From an uncultured Anaerolineales bacterium (GTDB lineage Bacteria; Chloroflexota; Anaerolineae; Anaerolineales; UBA11657), in contig CAJWIA010000102.1 in assembly GCA_913040765.1 (NCBI GenBank), positions 1 through 5,946 of the forward strand: a DNA stretch of 5,946 nucleotides, written 5' to 3'. The position numbers and the translations under genes were made by a program. Shown piece by piece: positions 1 to 5,863 of this stretch. How positions within the stretch are numbered: the first letter of the stretch is position 1; each line of letters starts with the position of its first letter. The notes beneath the pieces were generated by a model. The model ran no database searches. It saw only the letters and a program-made list of their open reading frames with translations, and was not told the origin of the DNA.

Positions 1-13
1 GCAAAACTAAATC

Positions 14-892
14 GTGAAAGATCGACGATCCGTGGACGACCTCTCTATAGAGGAGCTCGAGCGAATCCTAAAGATAAAGAAAAGTAGGGCTCGGGAGGAA
101 AGATTGCGTCAATACAGACAAACTGGGCGCGCCCTCCAATCGGACATAGATATGTCACAAGCTGAAGATTGGTCACCTCCTCGTCGCAAGCTCCAAATCG
201 GCAGGATTACTAGTCGCGCTTTGTGGATACTAGAGATAACAGCTGTGGCAGGTTTGGTTTACTTAGGCTATGACCTCTGGCAAGCAAGAGAGGTTATAAA
301 CAAAGAAGTAAAAGAGGTTATTTCGTCTGAGATTTACCCTACTTCATCTCCTACACCTATAATTAAAGCATTGGTTCTACCTGGTGGACATGTCCCACCT
401 ACCGACCCTGGGGGAGCTCGCCCAAACAACTCTGAAATACCCGAAAACTTGCGACCGCTAGTGCAAGCGTTGCCTCCTGTAATCATTCCTACTCCAGGTG
501 CAAGACAAGCAACCCGGATAGTTATCCCTTCAATACAGGTGGATGCGCCCATTGTTCAAGGAGATGGTTGGGAACAACTACGACGAGGCGTAGGGCAACA
601 CATTGGCACAGCTAGTCCTGGGCAAAAAGGCAACCTGGTGTTGTCCGCACATAACGATATTTTTGGTGAAATATTCAAAAATCTAGATATGCTGATGCCT
701 GGAGACGTAGTTACCATCAATACAATGGGTGAACAATTTACATATGTAATAAAAGAAACCGAAATTGTAGAGCCAACAGCGATCGATGTTATGGATCCAA
801 CCACAACACCAACTCTGACACTGATTTCCTGTTATCCTTATCTTATTGATAATAAGCGTATAGTGGTTTTTGGCGAACTACAAAAATCGTAG
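14..892 (+). CDS. Membrane-anchored sortase (peptidase C60 family, class D/E-like)
   Basis: A 292-residue cysteine transpeptidase; sortases cut a C-terminal sorting signal on exported proteins and join them to the cell envelope. Residues 1-67 form a highly charged, probably helical cytoplasmic segment. One membrane helix follows at about 69-88 (ALWILEITAVAGLVYLGYDL), then a Pro-rich linker (about 108-165), giving a type II topology with the enzyme outside. The catalytic domain begins near 168 (RIVIPSIQVDAPIVQG) and contains all three active-site residues: His213 in SAHND, Cys273 in TLISC and Arg282 in NKRIVVFGEL. The signature Thr before Cys is Ser, a mild variation. The GTG start at 14 is the first possible start after an in-frame TAA at 8-10; no clear Shine-Dalgarno is visible. 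The family call is firm. The class is less sure, and the natural substrate is unknown because no LPxTG-like protein lies in this window. Confidence 0.92.
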   Translation: MKDRRSVDDLSIEELERILKIKKSRAREERLRQYRQTGRALQSDIDMSQAEDWSPPRRKLQIGRITSRALWILEITAVAGLVYLGYDLWQAREVINKEVKEVISSEIYPTSSPTPIIKALVLPGGHVPPTDPGGARPNNSEIPENLRPLVQALPPVIIPTPGARQATRIVIPSIQVDAPIVQGDGWEQLRRGVGQHIGTASPGQKGNLVLSAHNDIFGEIFKNLDMLMPGDVVTINTMGEQFTYVIKETEIVEPTAIDVMDPTTTPTLTLISCYPYLIDNKRIVVFGELQKS

Positions 893-938
893 TATTGCCC
901 TGTACGAATCTAATGGCAACATGTATCATTTATGTAAT

Positions 939-945
939 GGGTGGT
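939..945 (+). promoter_or_regulatory. Ribosome binding site for the small membrane protein gene
   Basis: GGGTGGT lies 8 nt upstream of the GTG at 954 and is a partial match to the Shine-Dalgarno sequence. It supports translation of the short ORF from this non-ATG start. Confidence 0.45.
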
Positions 946-953
946 AAACAATT

Positions 954-1163
954 GTGAGCAAACGAACTAGCAGACGACAACGAAGAAATAAGCAGAGTCA
1001 GCGTGATAAACCACGAGTACAAAGCCCTGCGCTTTCACGTATACGAGCTCGCGATTCGTTACCCAATAATTTTACTTACCTCACTAAAGACCTCAAACGT
1101 ATTGTGTATCTAGGTTCGTTTATTGTTGTTGGGCTCATAGCACTTTCGTTATATATTAACTGA
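954..1163 (+). CDS. Small basic protein with one C-terminal membrane helix, function unknown
   Basis: A 69-residue protein read from a GTG start. Residues 1-35 are very rich in Arg, Lys and Gln (SKRTSRRQRRNKQSQRDK) and probably remain in the cytoplasm, where they could bind nucleic acid, ribosomes or acidic lipid heads. A conserved-looking link (NNFTYLTKDLKRI, 38-50) leads to one hydrophobic helix (about 50-67, VYLGSFIVVGLIALSLYI) that ends at the C-terminus, as in a tail-anchored protein. No enzymatic motif is visible. The gene sits 61 nt after the sortase and 92 nt before prfA on the same strand. A Shine-Dalgarno-like sequence, a sensible charge pattern and a proper membrane segment argue that it is real. 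I do not recognise a named family. A possible role is membrane-linked help to the ribosome or to the neighbouring sortase, but that is speculation. Confidence 0.7.
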   Translation: MSKRTSRRQRRNKQSQRDKPRVQSPALSRIRARDSLPNNFTYLTKDLKRIVYLGSFIVVGLIALSLYIN

Positions 1164-1241
1164 ACTAACAAGCAGTTGCATTATGTTAATGGTGCTGCTC
1201 ATTATCAAACAGAAAAAGGAACTCCAAAACCACCGTCTTGT

Positions 1242-1247
1242 GGAAAG
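1242..1247 (+). promoter_or_regulatory. Ribosome binding site that sets the prfA start
   Basis: GGAAAG lies 8 nt before the ATG at 1256. An in-frame TTG at 1238 would add six residues (MWKVIN), but its nearest purine-rich stretch (AAAAAGGA, ending at 1220) is 17 nt away, too far. RF1 proteins also typically begin with a form of MLDKL, as encoded from 1256. Confidence 0.6.
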
Positions 1248-1255
1248 TTATTAAC

Positions 1256-2335
1256 ATGTTAGATAAGCTTGCCGGAATTGAAACTAGGTTTGCAGAGATA
1301 ACACAACTGCTTGCTGACCCAGAAATAGCCACAGACTATACTCGTGTTACGGAGTATGCGCAGGAACGTGCGCGCATAGAACCCATTGTGTCTTTGGCTA
1401 TCCAATATCGTAAAACCACGCAAGCACTTATAGATGCAAAGTCTTTGCTAGATGACATTGAAATGCGTCCAATGGTCGAAGATGAAATTGAAGTACTCAG
1501 AAGCACTGTCGAAACACTAGAAAAAAAGATCCTCAGGCTACTTCTTCCAGTCGATCCGCGAGACGAAAGAGATGTCATCGTTGAGATTCGTGCTGGAGCT
1601 GGCGGGGACGAAGCGGGTCTCTTTGCTGCGGATCTTTTCCGCATGTATTCAAGATATGCAGAAGCCCGAAAATGGCGTACAGAAATATTGTCATCCAACA
1701 CAAGTGGCGTGGGTGGCTATAAAGAAGTCATAGTTGAAATTAAAGGCAAAGGAGCTTATTCACGGCTAAAGTATGAATCAGGTGTCCACAGAGTCCAGCG
1801 TGTGCCTGAAACAGAGACCCAAGGCAGGATACACACTTCCACATCTACCGTAGCTGTAATGGCTGAAGTGGACAATGTTGAGATTAACATACCGGATACC
1901 GACATAAAAATGGAGGTTTACAGAGCCGGTGGGGCTGGTGGACAGAGCGTACAAAAGAACTCTACTGCGGTCCGTCTTACCCATAAGCCGACCGGCGTAG
2001 TGGTACAGTGCCAGGACGAACGATCCCAAATGCAGAACCGTTTACGGGCAATGTCAGTTCTACGGGCTCGCTTGTATGAAAAGGAAATAGAGAAGAGACG
2101 CAGCGAACAAGAGGCCAATAGACGAGCACAGGTAGGAACTGGTGACAGGAGTGAAAAAATTAGGACCTATAACTTCCCCCAAAACCGTGTGACTGATCAC
2201 CGAATTAATATCACTTCGCACAACCTAGAAGGCGTCCTTAATGGAGATATTGATGCTTTTGTTGATGAGCTATCAAGCCGTGAAGAAGCAAGTCGACTTG
2301 CAGATGCAGGTCTTGATGATTCCCCAGACACCTAG
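1256..2335 (+). CDS. prfA: Peptide chain release factor 1 (RF1)
   Basis: Class I release factor that reads UAA and UAG in the ribosomal A site and triggers hydrolysis of peptidyl-tRNA. The protein is 359 residues, the usual RF1 length. The N-terminal helical domain opens with [12 protein letters not shown]. The core begins near 104 ([19 protein letters not shown]). The codon-recognition motif is PET at 184-186 within [18 protein letters not shown], the PxT type of RF1 as opposed to the SPF of RF2. The catalytic GGQ is at 228-230 within [15 protein letters not shown]; its Gln is the target of the methyltransferase encoded just downstream. The C-terminal region has [18 protein letters not shown], normal for the family. 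The start is the ATG at 1256 and not the in-frame TTG at 1238. The gene ends in TAG, a stop its own product reads. Two bases separate this stop from prmC, the classical prfA-prmC pairing. Confidence 0.97.
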   Translation: MLDKLAGIETRFAEITQLLADPEIATDYTRVTEYAQERARIEPIVSLAIQYRKTTQALIDAKSLLDDIEMRPMVEDEIEVLRSTVETLEKKILRLLLPVDPRDERDVIVEIRAGAGGDEAGLFAADLFRMYSRYAEARKWRTEILSSNTSGVGGYKEVIVEIKGKGAYSRLKYESGVHRVQRVPETETQGRIHTSTSTVAVMAEVDNVEINIPDTDIKMEVYRAGGAGGQSVQKNSTAVRLTHKPTGVVVQCQDERSQMQNRLRAMSVLRARLYEKEIEKRRSEQEANRRAQVGTGDRSEKIRTYNFPQNRVTDHRINITSHNLEGVLNGDIDAFVDELSSREEASRLADAGLDDSPDT

Positions 2336-2341
2336 CAATGA
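2333..2341 (+). other. Tandem in-frame stops at the prfA end overlapping the prmC start
   Basis: prfA ends TAG CAA TGA in its own frame. The first stop (2333-2335) is read by RF1. The second (2339-2341) lies one codon later, would be read by RF2, and overlaps the prmC start codon as ATGA (2338-2341). A ribosome that misreads the TAG would therefore terminate directly on the prmC initiation codon. The sequence arrangement is seen directly; any regulatory meaning is inference. Confidence 0.5.
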
Positions 2342-3174
2342 AGTCCGGTTATACTGTAGTAAAAGCAATCCGCCACGGAACCAAAATCTTGGGTTCCGCC
2401 GACGAGCCACAACTTGAAGCAGAAGTGCTTCTGGCCCATTACCTAAATGTGTCCCGCTCTTGGATAGCTGGTCACCCAGAGGAGTACTTGTCAGAGCCCA
2501 TTCTTGCTTCATACAACAACTCACTCCGGCGGCGCACTAGCGGAGAGCCATTACCTTATTTGTTGGGATATTGGGAATTCTTCGGCATAAGTTTTGCTGT
2601 CGACAAGAGAGCTCTTATTCCACGTCCTGAAACCGAAATAATAGTGGAGCATTCTATTTCTGTTGCCGGAAACAACCCAAACATACGAATAGTAGATGTG
2701 GGTACCGGTTGCGGTACTATAGCGATAGCGCTAGCACTTAACCTACCAAACGCCCTGTTATTTGCAACTGACATCTCGCAAGACGCATTATCACTAGCCA
2801 GAACGAATTCGATCCGCCATGCTGTAAACAATCGTATAAAATTTATTCAAACAGACTTGCTAACCAGCACGGGGAAATTCGATATCATATGTGCAAATCT
2901 TCCCTATCTAACCACACAAGAGACTTGCACGCTGGTTGTAGGAAGACACGAACCGCGTTTAGCTCTGGATGGCGGGCCAAGCGGACTGAACATTATTCGG
3001 CAAATGATAGCCACTGCCGGCAACCATCTAAAAGATGGTGGGAGCTTATTAATGGAATTTGGCAATTCTTCTAACAAAATTCTAGAAATGGCAAATTTCT
3101 ATTTCGGGTCTGCTAATTGCAAGTTAATACCTGATTATGCAGGTAGGCCGCGAATGCTAAAAGTTACAACCTAA
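2338..3174 (+). CDS. prmC: Peptide chain release factor N5-glutamine methyltransferase
   Basis: S-adenosylmethionine-dependent enzyme that methylates the glutamine of the GGQ motif in release factors, raising their activity. It has 278 residues, normal for PrmC. The N-terminal substrate-binding helical domain covers about 1-75, followed by the linker GYWEFFGISFAVDKRALIPR and RPETE (96-100). The Rossmann methyltransferase fold has motif I DVGTGCG (120-126), an acidic residue for the SAM ribose (Asp145 in FATDIS), and the active-site motif NLPY at 187-190. Most PrmC proteins have NPPY, so the first Pro is Leu here; Asn and the aromatic residue, which hold the glutamine amide, are kept. EPRLALDGGPSGL (205-217) and YAGRPR (267-272) are also typical. 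No Shine-Dalgarno precedes the ATG, which begins 2 nt after the prfA stop, so translation is probably coupled to prfA. Confidence 0.96.
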   Translation: MKSGYTVVKAIRHGTKILGSADEPQLEAEVLLAHYLNVSRSWIAGHPEEYLSEPILASYNNSLRRRTSGEPLPYLLGYWEFFGISFAVDKRALIPRPETEIIVEHSISVAGNNPNIRIVDVGTGCGTIAIALALNLPNALLFATDISQDALSLARTNSIRHAVNNRIKFIQTDLLTSTGKFDIICANLPYLTTQETCTLVVGRHEPRLALDGGPSGLNIIRQMIATAGNHLKDGGSLLMEFGNSSNKILEMANFYFGSANCKLIPDYAGRPRMLKVTT

Positions 3175-3186
3175 CTAAGAGTAACA

Positions 3187-3819
3187 ATGTGTTTTCACAG
3201 CAATCGATCCACACGTATCATAGCTGACTCGGATAACGCCTCAATTTACGAGTCAGCTAGAATTCTTAACAGCGGAGGCTTAATTGCATTCCCTACAGAT
3301 ACCGTGTATGGTGTAGGAGCGCTTTTTACCAATAAGTCCGCTGTTAAACGACTGTACGATGCCAAGTCACGTACTTTGAACAAAGCTATCCCTATCCTTG
3401 TAGGAAACTTTTATGATATTTGGTCCCTCTCCAAAGAGGTGACTCCAAGCGCGCAAAAACTTGCAAAATCCTTTTGGCCAGGCCCTCTCTCTTTAGTTGT
3501 ACGCAAAAGCGATAATGTGCCTGATATTGTTGCGCCCGGGTCCACGGTAGCATTACGCAGCCCCAACCATTATTGGTTGTTAGAATTACTCAGCCTGGTG
3601 GGTCCTCTAGCAGTAAGTAGCGCTAACAAATCCGGAGAGTCCGAGTCAATATCTTGTAATGAAGTGCAAGCATCTTTTGGCAACAAGCTTGATTTAATTG
3701 TGTCTGGCACCATAATTAGGCCATCGTTACCTTCAACAGTTGTAGATTGTAGTGTAGATCCTCCTAAAATAATTCGGGAAGGTCCAATTTCTAGCGCAAG
3801 TATCATGACAGCTAGGTAA
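3187..3819 (+). CDS. tsaC: L-threonylcarbamoyladenylate synthase (TsaC/YrdC type)
   Basis: Makes threonylcarbamoyl-AMP from threonine, bicarbonate and ATP, the first step of the universal t6A37 modification in tRNAs that read ANN codons. The 210 residues form one YrdC domain; the extra C-terminal domain of long Sua5 proteins is absent. Visible motifs are FPTDTVYGVG (35-44), the basic set Lys60, Arg62 and Lys66 in AKSRTLNKAIPIL, FWPGPLSLVV (96-105), VALRSPNH (121-128), SSANKSGE (144-151), STVVD (183-187) and IIREG (195-199). Some positions are less standard (RSPNH where RVPDH or similar is common, Lys in SANKSG), but the nucleotide-binding and catalytic framework is intact. The gene starts 12 nt after prmC with a weak AAGAG (3177-3181) 5 nt before the ATG. 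A position downstream of prfA-prmC is common in bacteria. Its last codons form the left arm of the inverted repeat facing the next gene. Confidence 0.94.
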   Translation: MCFHSNRSTRIIADSDNASIYESARILNSGGLIAFPTDTVYGVGALFTNKSAVKRLYDAKSRTLNKAIPILVGNFYDIWSLSKEVTPSAQKLAKSFWPGPLSLVVRKSDNVPDIVAPGSTVALRSPNHYWLLELLSLVGPLAVSSANKSGESESISCNEVQASFGNKLDLIVSGTIIRPSLPSTVVDCSVDPPKIIREGPISSASIMTAR

Positions 3820-3847
3820 CTATCCGGCTAACCCACCTGTCATGATA
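3801..3847 (+). repeat. 11-bp perfect inverted repeat enclosing the tsaC stop and the lipoprotein start codon
   Basis: TATCATGACAG (3801-3811) and CTGTCATGATA (3837-3847) are exact reverse complements separated by 25 nt. Inside them GGT (3815-3817) can also pair with ACC (3831-3833) across small internal mismatches. The left arm lies in the last codons of tsaC, the tsaC stop (3817-3819) lies between the arms, and the right arm contains the ATG (3842-3844) of the next gene. No U-run follows the right arm, so it does not look like an intrinsic terminator. As RNA it would bury the lipoprotein start codon; a ribosome finishing tsaC would cover the left arm and free it. As DNA it could instead be a protein-binding dyad; each arm also carries the small palindrome TCATGA. 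Confidence 0.6.
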
Positions 3848-5863
3848 AATAATCTATTGTGTTTTCCTGTCATTCTGTTGTTGTTATCTAGTCCACTAGC
3901 AGGATGCGTTACTCTACAGAGTAGTGTAGCTAATCAATTGATGTCACGAGACAACACCGAACAAGTCTTGACTGCACAGGATACTGTTACCCTATCAACT
4001 ACGAGCACTTACACTCCGACAGCTACAAGCACATACACTCCATCTCCGACTTCTACGAACACGCCTACTGCTACAAGCACATACACTCCATCTCCGACTT
4101 CTACGAACACACCCACATCAGAGCCAAGGTTTCTTGTTCCTTTTCGAGACGACTTCAGCGACCAAGTCAGTGGATTGATTGAGGAGGATTACACAAATCT
4201 AGTGACCGAATATGTGGATTCCAGTTTTAGAATGAACATAATGGAGGCCCATTTTACTCAACTGAGCGAATACAAATTACATTTCCCAAAAGACGTATCC
4301 GTAACAGTCGATTTATCTTTTGGGGAGCATCCTAATACCTGGATGGGTATCGCATACCGCATGCATAATGAAGACAATTATTATTTGTTTGCAGTCGACG
4401 GACAAGCAAATTACAAAATTTTTAGCGTTACTTCCGATGGGCCCGATTCTAACCCTTCATACAACGTGGATACAATGTTTACAAGTTATGTTCCACAGCT
4501 AGCTGACGAGTATTTTTCAATTAACAATATCAGGGTGGATATGCAAGGAAATCATTTTCAGTTTTTCGCCAACAACATATTGCTTACCTCGCTAGAGACG
4601 GACATATTGTCACAAGGAGGTGTTGGGTTGGTAGGGTGGACAACGGACAATGCTGACATCATCAAATTTAGCGATCTGGAGGTCATAGATTACAACAAAA
4701 GGGTTGTGCCTAACGAAGCAAGCTGTATTCTGGTTCAAAAACCTAAAGACACTATGCTATCTGATACTGATTTGCGCATCAACCCTTTGGGACCACTAGG
4801 GATAGACTCAAACATTCGCATGTCTGTTAAGCCCAATGACTTGTCTGTTATTTTTTCTGCTCGCACACTTGACCCAGACAACCTTATTGTAATGAGTCGC
4901 CTAATCGCACCAAACGGCACTATTATATACGACATAAATAGCTCCCTCGAGGACGAGTGCACCAACAATGCACACTACTCTGGGTCTTGCGGCGCTGAAG
5001 GAGAAATTAATATACAGCTCCCTTCCAGCCCAAAGTTTCCGTTATTAAGTGGAGATTACGAATTAGAACTATACTCAATGGGGCAGCCGATTTGTGATGC
5101 AGCCACCATAATTCGCGCCGATGTCAGTCCGAACACTCTTTTCACGGACGAGCCACAAGCAATTGATATCAATGTTTGGATTCTTAGTACAGCAGAATCG
5201 CTAACTATTGCCGGAGAACGCAACCAAATGCAAAAAGAAATAAGGGAATCTATTGATGGTTTGCTCGAACAACAAAATATGCGTCTTGGCAAACTAAACC
5301 TGTTTGATTCCAGCCCCACAGACAAGGCTGTGTTTGCCCAAACCGATGAAACCAGCTTATCCACCCTTTGCCAAGCAACAGCCGCAAACACAGGAACTTC
5401 TAGAGCTCTGAATGTTGCACTGATCGATGTGTTCCAGGAATATTATGAAAATGAAGAAGATTATTTGCCTGTGTTAGGTATCTCGCCGATACCAGGAATG
5501 CTATTTTCGCCAGAATCGCAATCATCTTGTGTTGTTATTAGTCTAGAAGAGCACTATGGCGACTATCGCTATGTGGGGGCAACCATTGTACATGAAGGCT
5601 CTCATTTTATGGGGTTAACACACACTACAGAGGCAGATGGTAGTTCATTTGATATATTTGACGACACTCCAGAATGCCCATTAAATATATACGACCTAGA
5701 TGTGAGCGGGGAAGTTGAAGATCATGAATGTCTAAAAGCAGACAGTTCGAACTATATGTTCTGGCAAGATAGCGGCAACATAGACAACTACACCATTAGC
5801 CAACAACAAGCTTGGGCTATACGCCGCCACCCACTATTCTATACACAACACCTTAATCAATGA
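3842..5863 (+). CDS. Surface lipoprotein with LamG-like domain and metzincin-type zinc metalloprotease domain
   Basis: A 673-residue exported lipoprotein and predicted zinc endopeptidase acting outside the cell. Residues 1-21 are a signal peptide ending in lipobox LAGC, with Cys22 as the lipidated residue. A Thr/Ser/Pro stalk (about 48-94) carries a 16-residue tandem repeat. Residues about 100-284 resemble a LamG/concanavalin-like sandwich (WMGIAYR, NNIRVDMQGNHFQFFANN, GGVGLVGWT). Residues about 293-430 form a beta-rich, Ig-like middle domain with Cys295, 373, 383 and 418. The protease domain (about 440-673) has HEGSHFMGLTH at 584-594, an exact HExxHxxGxxH metzincin site (His584, His588, His594 as ligands, Glu585 as base), followed by TTEADGSSFDIFDDTPEC and a probable Met-turn at SNYMFW (Met639). 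Cys510, 563, 612 and 630 may form disulfides. The signal peptide has no Lys or Arg before its hydrophobic core, which is unusual, but no earlier in-frame start exists (TGA at 3806). No Shine-Dalgarno is visible. The exact family and substrate are unknown. Confidence 0.85.
   Translation: MINNLLCFPVILLLLSSPLAGCVTLQSSVANQLMSRDNTEQVLTAQDTVTLSTTSTYTPTATSTYTPSPTSTNTPTATSTYTPSPTSTNTPTSEPRFLVPFRDDFSDQVSGLIEEDYTNLVTEYVDSSFRMNIMEAHFTQLSEYKLHFPKDVSVTVDLSFGEHPNTWMGIAYRMHNEDNYYLFAVDGQANYKIFSVTSDGPDSNPSYNVDTMFTSYVPQLADEYFSINNIRVDMQGNHFQFFANNILLTSLETDILSQGGVGLVGWTTDNADIIKFSDLEVIDYNKRVVPNEASCILVQKPKDTMLSDTDLRINPLGPLGIDSNIRMSVKPNDLSVIFSARTLDPDNLIVMSRLIAPNGTIIYDINSSLEDECTNNAHYSGSCGAEGEINIQLPSSPKFPLLSGDYELELYSMGQPICDAATIIRADVSPNTLFTDEPQAIDINVWILSTAESLTIAGERNQMQKEIRESIDGLLEQQNMRLGKLNLFDSSPTDKAVFAQTDETSLSTLCQATAANTGTSRALNVALIDVFQEYYENEEDYLPVLGISPIPGMLFSPESQSSCVVISLEEHYGDYRYVGATIVHEGSHFMGLTHTTEADGSSFDIFDDTPECPLNIYDLDVSGEVEDHECLKADSSNYMFWQDSGNIDNYTISQQQAWAIRRHPLFYTQHLNQ
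4022..4117 (+). repeat. 48-bp tandem repeat, two copies, in the Thr/Pro stalk of the lipoprotein
   Basis: Copies at 4022-4069 and 4070-4117 agree at 45 of 48 positions; the first 39 bases are identical and the three differences lie in the last nine. Each copy encodes ATSTYTPSPTSTNTPT (residues 61-76 and 77-92), so the second-copy differences are silent. A degenerate partial copy (STYTPT) precedes them. The period is a multiple of three, so a gain or loss of copies would keep the reading frame and change only the stalk length. Such Thr/Pro stalks are typical surface spacers and potential O-glycosylation sites. Confidence 0.9.

Noticed and set aside
334..804. Two minus-strand open frames opposite the sortase catalytic domain
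   Set aside because: They mirror the sortase codons, show no family motif and have no spacing or start signal of their own.
895..930. Promoter-like elements after the sortase gene (TTGCCC and TATCAT)
   Set aside because: TATCAT (924-929) resembles a -10 box, but the TTGCCC is 23 nt away, too far for a normal spacer.
1171..1199. Short inverted repeat AGCAG...CTGCT in the gap before prfA
   Set aside because: Only 5 bp of stem with a 19-nt loop, no GC-rich extension and no U-run; not a credible terminator or riboswitch.
1176..1205. Possible sigma-70 promoter before prfA (TTGCAT, 18-nt spacer, CATTAT)
   Set aside because: Only 3 of 6 and 4 of 6 bases match the consensus, which is expected by chance in an AT-leaning gap; kept out of the feature list.
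1238..1255. Six-residue upstream extension of prfA from a TTG codon
   Set aside because: No properly spaced Shine-Dalgarno; RF1 proteins usually begin at the MLDKL encoded from the ATG at 1256, which has GGAAAG at a good distance.
1336..1701. 121-codon open frame on the minus strand inside prfA
   Set aside because: Low-complexity Ser-rich product antisense to a well-conserved RF1 region; a shadow of the real gene's codon pattern.
3801..3847. Intrinsic terminator between tsaC and the lipoprotein gene
   Set aside because: The stem is only moderately GC-rich, the loop is long, and no U-run follows; the sequence after the right arm is coding.
4022..4117. CRISPR-like direct repeat
   Set aside because: The repeats are contiguous without spacers, in frame, and encode a Thr/Pro stalk, so they are a protein-coding tandem repeat.
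5056..5391. 111-codon open frame on the minus strand inside the lipoprotein gene
   Set aside because: No recognisable domain or ribosome binding site, and it lies wholly opposite a supported coding region.
3842..5863. Sortase substrate for the upstream sortase
   Set aside because: The protein has a lipobox and no C-terminal LPxTG-like motif, hydrophobic helix or basic tail, so it is anchored by lipid and not by the sortase.
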